From: Echinarachnius parma | Taxonomy: Eukaryota; Echinodermata; Echinoidea; Clypeasteroida; Echinarachniidae | Direction of reading: 5' to 3' | Assembly (NCBI GenBank): GCA_037951105.1 | Contig: JBAMJV010003348.1 | Span: 62,001 to 126,000, forward strand | Length of the DNA: 64,000 nt | Shown here: piece after piece, positions 41,302-52,800 of the stretch | Position numbering within the stretch: position 1 is the first letter of the stretch | Layout: every line of letters starts with the position of its first letter | Program-made: the position numbers and the translations under genes | Notes under the pieces: generated by a model | Databases searched by the model: none | The model's input: only the letters and a program-made list of their open reading frames with translations | What the model was told of the DNA's origin: nothing

Positions 41302-44300
41302 GGGCAATTCCACCATAACGGAATTACATTCAGAGACGTTTTTTGCTCATTATTTCATTCCCTGTGCAATATTCTCATGACTTAAGTAAATTTTGATACT
41401 TATATAAGTTGCACGGGTAACCAGGCTACAACATGATAGGGAAATGGTTTTATATCTTCCATGTGTTGTTGCACACTAGACCAATATGTGTGACCGTAAC
41501 GGAATTACCGGAGAATGGAGTTTTTTTTTTGCTACAAGTTTGCGTTGAGTTTCTCTGAAATATAAGACACTTTGAAACTGATTTTATGTATGTTTTCTAT
41601 CTTGATAAAGTCAACTTCATTTTGGAAAAAGTATGTGCATAAACAACACAATGATAAGTTCACAAATTCACTTTTTTTTAAAAAGACCATAACGGAATTA
41701 CATCTCTGAAAGTTACAAGGAAAACTCAATTATTTTGCACTCAACTTTTCTTACATGCTAATGCAAACATCAAGGCTATCTAGCACTTGAATATAAACCA
41801 TAATTTGACATATCTGTAAAGCAATTTTTGAACTTGTTATGTGTAAAATAAATGAAAATATGGCCAAAATACAAACAAGAATGAAATTTGAAAAAAATAT
41901 TGCTAAACTCCAGCTTTATTTCGGTTTATTTTCAGCTTCATATTAGTAGGCAAGAAATTAAAAAGGATTGCATCAATTAAATGAAAGAAAAATCCTAGAA
42001 ACTATGTCCACTAAAGTGTGTAACGGAATTACACAACTTGAGCAGTGGGATCAACTTTTCCACAAATCGGTACATGAACAACAACAAATTCACATTTTAG
42101 CTTCAATACTTTTCAAAAATCAATAATTTGACAATAATAACCATATTTGAAGTAAAAAATAGCAACATTTTTATATTTTTCCTTTACTTCATGAAAAATG
42201 GTTAAATTGTGAAAAAACCCAAAGTAAAAAATAAAAAAAGTACCTACATTATGTGACATGCTAAAGAACTACACATCATCAATATCAAGAAACATTTAAA
42301 CAATTTAAAATCACAAACAGGTCAAATAATTCCACTTTCAATGCTATAAAGCCTCGTAAACTTCCTGAATATTGGAAATCTGTGTGAATGGAAATGCATT
42401 GTGAATGGGCAATTCCACTGTTACAGAATGACATATAAGTGATTTTTAGCTCTGTTTTCTTAATCATATTTAAAATTCCTTTCACTTCCACAGTTTTTAC
42501 AACTTACTGTAATAACTGGCAGGGGTACTAGAGGTACAAATCTATAACACTGTAGCGTCAGGAGACCAAAATACAATCATAACGGAAAGGGGTCTTTTAT
42601 TCAACACTAACTTTGTAATGATTTTCTGCAAAAGCTACCACAAAAAATTCTTCATTGGTAATAAAAACTTATCATTTAAGTTACAAACTTGAATTTGGTA
42701 CATCTTTTTTCCAGAAATGATCTATTTTAACCTCTGAAATTACCTTAAGACAAACGAATGTCACTGTAACGGAATTACGCTTGTGAAATCCACCCATGAA
42801 TCCACCCATGAAAATGCAATTTCTTGGTTACATTTTTCTGCGTACAGTCTATAGTAAAGAATTTGTATGCATTGTTAATTTGTATGCATTGTTAAACAAT
42901 GTATGAATTGTTAAACTCTTACATACGGACCAGAACAAATCCTGAATTTATGTGTGTGTGTAACAGAATTACAAACAAATCAAGATTTGTTGAGATTTGT
43001 TATATAAACTCTTGTTATATTCTAAAATTATTCTTTTAAAAATTCATCCTAAAGTGATCTTAATTTACTCTCAAATCAATTTAGAATGCGTTTTCATTCA
43101 TTTCATGAAATACATGTACGGATATAAACATGTATGATCCAAATACAAAAAGTTGGCATGTAAAATATAAAAATCGAATTGCAAAAAATGAAAGACACCT
43201 TTAGGAATTCCCATTTGAAAATGCAAATACTTTGTACATCTTCTTTGATCTGCATACAGAAGCACACTGAACACTCAATGAATTCTGACTTTATGATAAT
43301 GAATAAAACATATCTTAGCCTGTATTATGTATAGTTTTGAATATCATGAAGCCTATATTCTGTATTTATGTTTGATTTTATATGCTTCAGTTTAATACAA
43401 ATTTACATAATTAATGGTGAGTTATGAGCCCTAACTGATCAATGATATTCAAATCTACATACAAAATTATTAATATTAAATCTCCTTGAAAGTTGAAGGT
43501 ATGATTTATATCTTAAAATACATCAATGTAAATTAATGTTAGAAAATAAATGTTGAACCAGTGTCATACTAATTACTGGATATTTTTTAATTTTTGTTAT
43601 TGTTTTCGTTTTTCCCTTTCTAAAGTACAAACATGAATCTGCTGCATCTTCATAATTTCAGTCAAGTGGGTCTTGCTGGAAACTAATTTAATGATAGAAC
43701 ATTATCATCTCTATTATGTTCATGGAGAAATTAGAGTAATTATCTATCGTGTATCAATTTAGTTAAATCACCATTGATGCAATATGAAGCATGTGAGGTA
43801 ATGAGTCACATAAAGCAACATTGTACAGTACATGTATGTATAATGACTTATTGTCTACATGGCTACAGTTCATGCTATTTAAAGGGTATTTCTACATTCA
43901 GAACAAGAAAAAATGTTATTTTCAGCAATATCATTCAATACCTTACAAACCATGTGCATGTAATTCCGTTACGTAACGGAATTACTAATACTGTTACGCC
44001 ATTTTTGGAAAAAGTAGTGACATTATTTCAGAAAATTATGTTGGAAGTTCTTAGGACTATGGTGAAGGAAGAGAATTCACAATGACATGACTAAAGAACA
44101 AGTAATAAGATATTGAGAAAAACTTAAAACGTTTTATCGTAACGGAATTACGATCAAATGTGCATAGATTAAAAAAATTTCTCAAAAAAATATGCAATGA
44201 AGTTACTGCCCATGCTTTACAATTTGTGATTGTTACAACATCGTATGGAAAATATGAGAAAATGAGCAGAAACAGTCATTGAATTAAAAGATTCACTTTA

Positions 44301-44510
44301 TTTTCACAAAATGAAGCTGATTTATGAATAAAAGGTCATAAATTTCTGTTCAATTCAAGCAGAAATATTTGAAAAACCAATCGAGCTATATACAAACGGT
44401 TTTCAGTTTCCTAAAATTCAAGTTTTCCTCTATTGATAACAGTTTGATTTAGGGAAGATTGCTCAACTTTGAGATGTGGTGTTTTTGCCTTCTCTCATAC
44501 GGAATTGCCC
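41302..44510. mobile_element. Unassigned 3.2-kb element studded with TAACGGAATTAC
   Basis: Perfect 10-bp inverted ends GGGCAATTCC (41302-41311) and GGAATTGCCC (44501-44510), flanked by direct TACT (41298-41301 and 44511-44514). The 12-mer TAACGGAATTAC recurs at 41316, 41497, 41690, 42021, 42767, 43974 and 44140. It appears with one mismatch at 42961, degenerate at 42580, and inverted at 43960. A copy of the left terminus (TGGGCAATTCCAC) lies inside at 42406. The body is AT-rich and has no convincing coding frame (the longest is 103 codons, not recognised). The repeated words may be transposase binding sites. It is a non-autonomous DNA element of unknown superfamily. Confidence 0.7.
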
Positions 44511-44526
44511 TACTCTATTAAAGCAA

Positions 44527-44660
44527 GCCTCCACACCAACTTTTTATCTTATTTGCCCGTTCGGGCAAGTAAAATCGTAACTTTTCAAATTTGACTTGCC
44601 CGAACAGAAAGTTTACTTGCCCTCTTACTTCTAGAGGAGACTTAAACCTAAGGAATTACA
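44527..44660 (+). mobile_element. CTTGCCC-rich element, left half (copy 6)
   Basis: GCCTCCACACCAAC, GCCCGTTCGGGCAAGTAAAA, TTACTTCTAGAGGAGACTTA and AAGGAATTACAT, then stops where the next element begins (44661). The right half was not found beyond 48303, so it may have been truncated earlier. Confidence 0.6.
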
Positions 44661-47600
44661 TAACGCTGTAACCGATCATCGGATCGGCATGCCGATCCCG
44701 ATCCGATCATGGCTTTTTTTGCCGTTTTTGCCGATTTCCGATCATGCAGAAAAGATCGGAGATCGGATCGGATGAAATTTTGTTTTTGTTTTTTTTATGT
44801 GTTATGACTTATGTGAAAAAAAAAAAATCCCGGGAGAAAACCATCCATTTTCTTTGCAAGAATATCTGAATTGAAATTTAAAAAAGGGACAATCTATATC
44901 ATTTACTTGAAAAAAATGTTATTTTCGAGATACTCTTTGTTAGTTTACTTCGTTTTGAAAGGCGAAAATCGGAACAAGACTCGCAAAATTGCTAGTCATT
45001 TGAACGATATTCCCGACGGATGTTCACATGAACTCCAGGCCGTCAGACCCGGCGCGCGCACGATCGGCGCCGCGCTGGCGCCGTGCATGCAGGCGGGCGG
45101 CATGCGTGTCCTATGTCGCAAGCTATTATAGATCAACGAATTATCGTTTTCATATCCTCTTTTACATGTTAAATTCAGTCTTTTACTGTCGGCCGACTGA
45201 TAGAGAATGCTGATAAATTATGGAAGAGGACATAAAAACGATTTGTTGATCTATATGGTCGCCAGCAAGGCCTAAGATTCAGGGGAAAGCTGGTACATAA
45301 TTATATTAGTATACATGTATAATATAAACTGTAAATTTGCACTCTCGATCTCCCGGTCCCCGAATTCCGGGAGATCGAGAGAGTATATAAATTGTTTGAT
45401 ATGTTGTTATTGACTAATGGCGTCAAAATTTAACTATATGAACATAATCATAACATGTTTTTTTTTTCTTTCCTTTTTAGGAAGATGACGGACGCTCCAA
45501 TTTTGACTTGTGTTGCGCGTGCGAGGACTACATTCGACCGATCCTTCTTTCAATTTAAAGAATTATAATTTGTTTTGAGTATAAATGTAATGACGAGGAA
45601 GATGAGATAAACATGAGCATGGGGGACTTAAAATGATACTTATGATAATGCAATTGAAATGTGGTCAGCCAACTCCACCACCCCCCCCCCCCCCCCAAAT
45701 ATCAAAAACATAATTCTGTGACCGCTGATTATGATTTAGTTTCACGTGCGACCATGGATAGTGCGACTATGCGTTTTTGTTATGATTAATAATTCATATG
45801 TACTCTTTCTCATGATGATGTTCATGATATAAATACTTTATTATTTCTAGTAGGATGATGGCTCGTGAAAGTGTATACTTGATGATAAACATCATAACAT
45901 AAATGTCAAATTGAAAATAATGGTGATGATTAGATAATTATGATAACAATTGAAATGTGGTCGGCCCCTTCCTCCCAACCCGAAAACGTTCTGCGGCCCA
46001 TGATTATGATTTAGTTTCCGTGCGACCATGCAATTTTAATTTGTATGTACTCATGATGATGTTCAAAATATAAATACTCTATTATTTCTATGGATGATGG
46101 CTTGTGAAATTGTATACTTGATGATCAACATCATAATATAAACGTCAAATTGAAAATAATGGTGATGATAAGATAATCATGATAACAATTGAAATGTGGA
46201 CAATGTGGTCAGCCCCCTCCCCCATCCCCCAATATCAATGCGGCCCCTGATTATGATTTAGTTTCCATGTGCGACGGGGCGATTTTTATTTTTATGTACT
46301 CATGATGATGTTCAAAATATAAATACTTATTATTTCCGACGGATGATGGCTTGTGAAATTGTATACTTGATGATCAACATAATATAAACGTCAAATTGAA
46401 AATAATGGTGATGATAAGATAGTTATGATAACAATTGAAATGTGGTCGGCCCCCACCCCAAAAATCAAAACATTCTGCGGCCCCTGATTATGATTTAGTT
46501 TATGTGCGACTGTGTGATTTTGTATTTTTTCAGGGGGGGGGGGGGGGGGGGGCACGCAAATTGGGGAACTGTAATGATTTCGTTCACACTGCCATTAGGC
46601 TAACGCTTTCTTCATTTTTTTGTCACACTGTATTGAGGACCTCCCCATATATTGCAATAATTGTACGTAACGCAATTAAAAATAATAATAAATTATATAC
46701 TACTTACATTTTATCGGGGAGTTGCCACGACGCAGTTTACAATGTTCTTGCTTCGCCCCTAGCTCCATTATAATGGCACTTTGTCCGTCTCGATGTTAGT
46801 AATTATTATAATCATCACCAGTCAAACATGCACCATCATCCTCATCTTCATCATGGATCATTACCATCCTCTTTTTTATCATAATAATCATTGGCATCGC
46901 CATCTTCATAATGATCATTCATTGTCATCCTCATCATTTCCGTCATTTATCAATCATATTAGGCGCTATATAAATCGATATTATTGTTATTATTATTATA
47001 CTCTGTGTACATAACAATAATTTATATATTTTAAAATATAATACCCGGTACTCGTTTTGTATCGGGGAGGGGGTGGCAGCCTTCTCACTTCTCAGTAGAC
47101 TGGGGGAGGGTACTTTGTTTCTTGAGTAGGCCTATACGCCGGACGACGGAAAGTTTGGGGGCGGGGGCTATTATTTTTAGTACATTTAAAACATTTCGGA
47201 TTGTTGAATGACGTGGGGATCGGTATTGGGGCTATTGGTAAAAGTAATTAGCGAACAAACTTATGTACTAGGGCAAAATAACAAAGCAATACACACTAAT
47301 CAAATACAAACAAACCAACAAACACATGTAGCCAGTGGCGAAGGTGGTCGAACTGGTTGGGGGGGGGGGGGGGGCACGAAAATTATTGGGGGTACACCTG
47401 TGTATTACTATTACTTTGTTTATTTAAAAAATGTCCTCTTAATTTTATGTTTTCTATTGTTTGTTTGTTTTTTCAGAATTATTTACTGCATGTAGCTTAT
47501 AATACATCATACCCAACTTGTTGATCGAGTTAAACTGATTCTAAAGGAGAACAAAGAATAACAAAAAAGTTAAATAAACTCCAGTTATTTTTTAGAAAAT

Positions 47601-48166
47601 CAGTCGTGAAAAACAGCAACAAAGAAATCAAAATATCTTATTCTTAATTATTATTTTATACTGAGTAATATTAATAATCAAGCTGCAATTCAATTAAGGA
47701 AACAGGATAAAATAAACAAGCGATGCGCAAAAATCTGACTGAAAATGCATGCAGCAACAGCATAAAAAAACGATGTCAAACTAAAAACAACAAAATGCAA
47801 AAGTTAAGTAACTATAATTATAACAACAACATCAACAAAAATAGGTCACATGGACGGAGATAGATCCTGTCGCGTGCTACCTGCGTGCATGCTGCGCCGC
47901 GATGCCGTTATAAAGCACGTGAAAGCATAGCCTCGCGATCCGCTGACGGTCTTCTCCGCCGTATCTCTACCGGTTGGCCACGCTAGCGCCAGCCCTGCGC
48001 GATGCACAGCTCCGAGCAAGCAGCCTCGGCGCATCCAAAATATTGATTTAAGTCGTCCAAATGGCTTTAATGTTTATAAAAAATACTACGGCGGACTATC
48101 GAGTGACCAGAACAAAAATGTGCAGTAAGTAACGAACCAGTTTTGTTGCACAGTGATGCAAATTAA

Positions 48167-48203
<37 letters not shown>

Positions 48204-48303
48204 GCCGATCATCCGATCCCGATCATCGATCCGATTTCGAAGATCGATAAAATTTTGCCGATCCGATCAAACGATCCGATCATCAAGGTCAGTTACAGCA
48301 TTA
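44661..48303. mobile_element. CGATC-rich-ended element, about 3.6 kb
   Basis: Ends TAACGCTGTAACCGATC (left) and GGTCAGTTACAGCATTA (right) are inverted. Both subterminal regions are packed with CCGATC/GATCGG words (44671-44775 and 48205-48285). Moderately GC-rich, CpG-rich blocks lie inside each end (45040-45125 and 47860-48040). In between are a satellite array (45645-46560) and AT-rich sequence. No transposase was recognised and no clear target duplication was found. The subterminal clustering recalls hAT elements, but the assignment is tentative. Confidence 0.5.
45645..46560. repeat. Satellite array, four units of about 240-300 bp
   Basis: Units begin at CAATTGAAATGTGGTC (45652, 45949, 46189, 46432, approximately). 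Each contains a C-rich run, CTGATTATGATTTAGTTT, GTGCGAC, CATGATGATGTTCA, ATAAATACT..ATTATTTC, GGATGATGGCT.GTGAAA and ATTGAAAATAATGGTGATGAT. The last unit runs into a G tract near 46535-46552. Confidence 0.7.
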
Positions 48304-48850
48304 GTACATGGCTGGTACTGGGTCAAATAACCTTAATGGGGGTTCCAGGGGCGCAGCCCCAGAAGATTTGGGATTTGGGCAGTTTAGCATTATCAAAAAG
48401 TGGTTTAAAGAAGACTATAGTAACAATTTACATTCATGAGAGGGGGAAATGCTCCTTAATTTTAATGTTATTATATATTTTTGAACCCCAAATATTGGGG
48501 GGGGGGGGGGGGATGATAATACAGGCCATCCCCCCCACCTGAAATATTGGGGGGGATATATACCCCCATCCCCCTCCCCCCCGTGATCTACGTCCCTGGG
48601 TGCTACTCATGAGACGGACTTCAGTGCAAACTGAACCCTTTCCTCACACCAAAATTGATCTAGATTTCTTTTAAAAATGTCTGCTGATGGTGCTTAAATA
48701 ATATCTTGAGGGTCCACTTCTAGTCATTGATTATCCTTCTAAGGCTGAAAAGGTTGAGTCTGATGTTTAAACAGCATCGTGGAGCAGGGGCCTGGGAATG
48801 ATTTTTTCACCGGGGTGCTGAGATATATATACGTATATATTTAAAAAAAT
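48304..48850. other. No gene; G/C homopolymer-rich
   Basis: Contains TTCCAGGGGCGCAGCCCCAG, a G tract near 48498-48512, and repeated AATATTGGGGGG and CCCCCATCCCCC words. No coding signal. Confidence 0.45.
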
Positions 48851-49370
48851 ATTTTGAACCCCCGTAAGAGATTTTTGTTCACTTTTTCACTGATAGCCGC
48901 GAAGTGGCGAATTCTTTTGCTAATTTGAACCCCCTTCAGTGATTTTTGTTCACTTTTTTGAGTGATAGCCGCGAAGTGACGATTTTTTTTGTTGCTATTT
49001 AGAACCCCCGTAAGTGATTTTTGTTCACTTTCTTCAGTGATGGCCGCGAAGCGGGGATTTTTTTGTTGCTATTTTGAACCCCCGTAATTGATTTTTGTTC
49101 ACTTTTTTCACTTTTTGCTATTTTGAACCCCCGTAAGTGATTTTTGTTCACTTTTTTCAGTGATGGCCGCGAAGCGGCAATTTTTCTTTTGCTATTTTGA
49201 ACCCTCGTAAGTGATTTTTGTTCACTCTTTTCACTTTTTGCTATTTTAAACCCCGTAGGTGATTTTTGTTCACTTTTTTCAGTGATGGCGGCGAATCGGC
49301 GATTTTTTTGTGGCTATTTTAAACTCCCCGTAAGTGATTTTTGTTCACTTTTTTCACTGATACATTTTCA
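48851..49370. repeat. Minisatellite with GTGATTTTTGTTCACTTTTT units
   Basis: About eight units of roughly 49-75 bp. Each has GAACCCCCGTAAGTGA, TTTTTGTTCACTTTTTTCA and usually GTGATGGCCGCGAAGCGG. GTGA...TCAC makes each unit partly self-complementary. It lies just upstream of the DRAM-like gene. Confidence 0.75.
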
Positions 49371-49382
49371 CTTGGCAGCCCA

Positions 49383-49436
49383 AGGGGGGGGGGGGGGGGG
49401 ATTTAAACCCCCTAAACCCCCCCCCCCCCCCCCCCC
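49383..49436. repeat. Facing poly-G and poly-C tracts
   Basis: A G run of about 17 (49384-49400) and a C run of about 17 (49419-49435), separated by ATTTAAACCCCCTAAA. Together they can form a G:C hairpin. This is a likely replication and sequencing problem spot. Confidence 0.7.
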
Positions 49437-49543
49437 GTAGATCTGCGCACCCCCTGACAAATTTCCGGGGGTGCTGCAGCACCCCCGCTTCCCAGGCGCA
49501 TGTCGTGGAGTATCGTAAAAATTGAAGTGGAGTATCGTGGAGT

Positions 49544-49650
49544 TTGAAGTGTCCGTTTGAGTGCAGACTGTGGTTACTGATTGGTCTTACATGGCTGACC
49601 ATCATCCCGGGCATTTTATTTAGGGTTCTTTGCTTTGTCACGTATCATGC
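49544..49650 (+). pseudogene. Decayed copy of DRAM-like exon 1
   Basis: Lies 200 bp before the true first exon and matches it across nearly its length. TTGAAGTGTCCGTTTGAGTG against TTGAAATGTCCGTTTGAATG, then ATTGGTCTTACATGGCTGAC against ATTGGTCTAGGATGGCTGCC. The reading is still open (LKCPFECRLWLLIGLTWLTI) but the start codon is lost, and the donor region reads ACGTATCATG instead of CCGTAAGTC. It is a broken duplicate rather than an alternative first exon, though the open frame leaves some doubt. Confidence 0.7.
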
Positions 49651-49755
49651 CTCAAATTTCAAGCAGCTCACTGGCATCCTTGGTTTTTAGATACGTTTTG
49701 TAAGACTGTTATTGAATTATTTCCATCTCTTTTTTTCGTTTAGAACCCCAAGACG

Positions 49756-49865
49756 ATGGCTGGTAGATTGAAATGTCCGTTTGAATGCAGACCCTGGTTC
49801 CTGATTGGTCTAGGATGGCTGCCCATCATCGTGGGCATCCTTCTTGCTCTCAGCTTTGTCATTCC
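49756..49865 (+). CDS. DRAM2-like exon 1 (start, TM1)
   Basis: ATG in AGACGATGG context. Reads MAGRLKCPFECRPWFLIGLG, continuing into the first membrane segment WLPIIVGILLALSFVI. Donor CC/GTAAGT, phase 2. Confidence 0.88.
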
Positions 49866-52800
49866 GTAAGTCTCAATAATTAAATTCAATTAATGAAAGT
49901 GGGCATTCTCTACTGAGACTTGCTAATGGTATGATAAAAAGAATGGATTCTCTGTGCAATTGCAAGGAACAAAGATTTCACAAAGATTCTAAGTTGAACT
50001 TAACTTTTAAGTTGGATCTAACAATTATGGAAAGCCATTTGTAGCCTCGTAATAAAACATATTAAAAAGCAAAACAAATCAAGTACTGATTTTTATCAAA
50101 GTGTACTGTATGTCTTTAAAAAGAACTGTTTAAACTATTGTACAAAGAAACTAACAGCTTTCCATAATTGCTAGGGTTAGGGTTAAACTTGACGCAACCC
50201 GGAAGGATATGACATCAACTTCTAAGGGAATGTGCAAGGGATCATTGGCATACTAATTGGGAGAGGGTGATGTTTTTTAAAATTATTGTTTGTGTGTTCA
50301 TTTGTAGTCCATATCTCTATAGATATTATATACGTGTACTTCGTAACTGTCATTTCTGCCCTGACGAAGATCCTGCTCGGATTAAAAGTAACATAATTAT
50401 TGAAAGCTAGGCTTTTACTGACTCTCTTTTTTTCTTTTTTTACTAGGGGGTGGGGGCAAATCACCCCTGCAAGTCAAGGCGTTCTGCATACTGTACATAG
50501 GGGGCATATGACCCTCTTCACCCATACCCCTGTAAATATGCATGTTGAACTCGTAAGTTTAAAAAATATGTTTAAATCATACATCTGGTTCCTCCAAAAT
50601 ATAGATTTGGGCTGCTAAAATGTAATTATTTTGCTATTTAAAATGTACATGCCTGAATTGTCAAACCAATATTACCAGTACCAGCTCTTATTCTTTTTTG
50701 GTCGGATACACAGTTTAATACCACAGAAACTCAATGTGTATGCACTTGTTAAAATGCTGTTTCAGTTTTGTTTTACTTCACAGCACTTGATATTGTATGG
50801 TGGCATGGGCATTTTATGGACATACAACAATTTCCTTATAATGTGTCATGTTTTATCTTTTAATGTTTGTTCTAATCATGCTAATTTATTGTGTTTCATC
50901 CCAACATGTACTTTTTTTTAGCCTTATACATTACTCAAGATGTACTATGCTGGCAAGTACAAGGAGTGAAGGACATCATAAAGTGGTTTCATACAATTGT
51001 GAATAGTTGATTTCATTAATGGAAATGGGTGAAACTGTTTCCTACTAGATTTTGAAATCCCCATACCAGAGTTAACACAGGGCCCACCAGGTTCACATAG
51101 GCAATGGGTTAATTTGTTCCCTATTATATGTTGCAATCCTCATAGACTTACTACAGATCTTATCCTAGAGAAATCCCATTTTCTTTGCAGATGTTTTCAT
51201 TCAGAATAAATACAGGACCCACCAGGTTCCCATAGGAAATGGGTTAACCTTTTACATACTAGATGTTGCAATTTGCATTATATAGAGTCAATACAGGACC
51301 CACCAGGTTCCTGTAGGCAATAGGATACATACAGTGTACCCAAGAATTATTTGGACACCTTGAACAAATCACTTTAATTTAAATGATGCTAGAACAAATT
51401 TTGAAGAAAATGTTTGGTAAAAAGCTGCCTAAAATTCAGTGTTTATTAGATGCTGCTTTGTTGAAATCAAGATCAAATATTCATAAGACCATTTTTGAAA
51501 AATTATCAAAATAGTTAGTTTCCTATTTTTCAGGGTGTCCAAATAATTGTTGGTTACACTGTAATGTACAATGCTCTGAGTATTAAACAACTGTTTAATA
51601 CATTAATTACATGTTTAAAACTGACATCATAATGAGCCTGTTGGTGACCATCAACCACTTGGAAAGTGGTTTGTACCTATCCCCCCCCCCCCCCCCCCCC
51701 CTCCCCTTGTTCCCTAGCAGTTGAGATTTTTCTAATTTAAGTGGCCCAAAAGGCAGATACCTGAATCTTATGACCCCAAATAAAGGAATACATAACAAAA
51801 GTACATATATTTAAATGTTACAAATTGTTCGCCCATTCTGGCAATGTGGCATTGATGACATTTACATCTACCGTAAAACTCTGTGTATAAGGCGCACCCG
51901 TGTATAAGGCGCACCCCCAACTTTCTTTAAAAAAATATAAAAAAATAAAAAAATGTTTACAAAACTTCTGCTCATGAATAATCATGTTTTCATTAGATAG
52001 CAATGCTCATTAAATATGCAAAATGCTAAATTCATTAATAACTGTTTTTTAATGAGAAAAATGTATGACCACTGGTTAGAAAATTGAATATTAAATGAAT
52101 GCTGCTACTCATGAACATTGAATAATCAATTAGTTGCAGTGTAACTGCTTACAAAACTTGTATTTTGTTTTACTAACCACTATCATTTGTATGTAGGAAA
52201 AAGGTATGTTGATAAATGTTCCCCTCACATCAAGCTCTTGTCATGCCTTATAGACCAGTGTAATACACATTGAACATGACTACAGGGTGACCCTGTACCT
52301 GTGTATAAGGCGCACCCCCGACTTTGAAATTTTTTCCGACGGAAAAAAGTGCGCCTTATACACGGAGTTTTACGGTAAGTGGCCGCAGGCTTGTTTTTAG
52401 TGGGCCTTGGGCCAGCAATCTTAATGCTAATTTTGAGCACTAGGAGAACTTTTATTTTGTAATTTTATTTATGATACAGTACAGTATTCGTTCAAATAAT
52501 ATTTATTGTCACATGTTATTTTCTCTCCTTGCAGATACTGCGTTGCAGTTGGCTTGCGACATCTCAATCCAGATTTTCCCTACATTAGGTAAGGGCTTGT
52601 GTGTGAAGTTATATTTCCCCCTGATGTGATAGGTTGAGAAAGAAAAGGGCACTACAGTATTATACGTACATCACTTTATCATACTGCAATATTATGATTA
52701 TCATGTTAAAAGTTTGAAAGCTAATTTGTAGAAACCAAAATCTAACTCTCTTTTCTATACTTCATGGATATTCCCTAAATCAGACATAATTATTTAGTTT

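Noticed and set aside
45028-45213. Arg-rich frame inside the CGATC-ended element
   Set aside because: Reading of a CpG-rich block with no transposase or nucleic-acid-binding motif.
47846-48034. Minus-strand frame near the right end of the CGATC-ended element
   Set aside because: Short, no domain, and near a GC-rich subterminal block.
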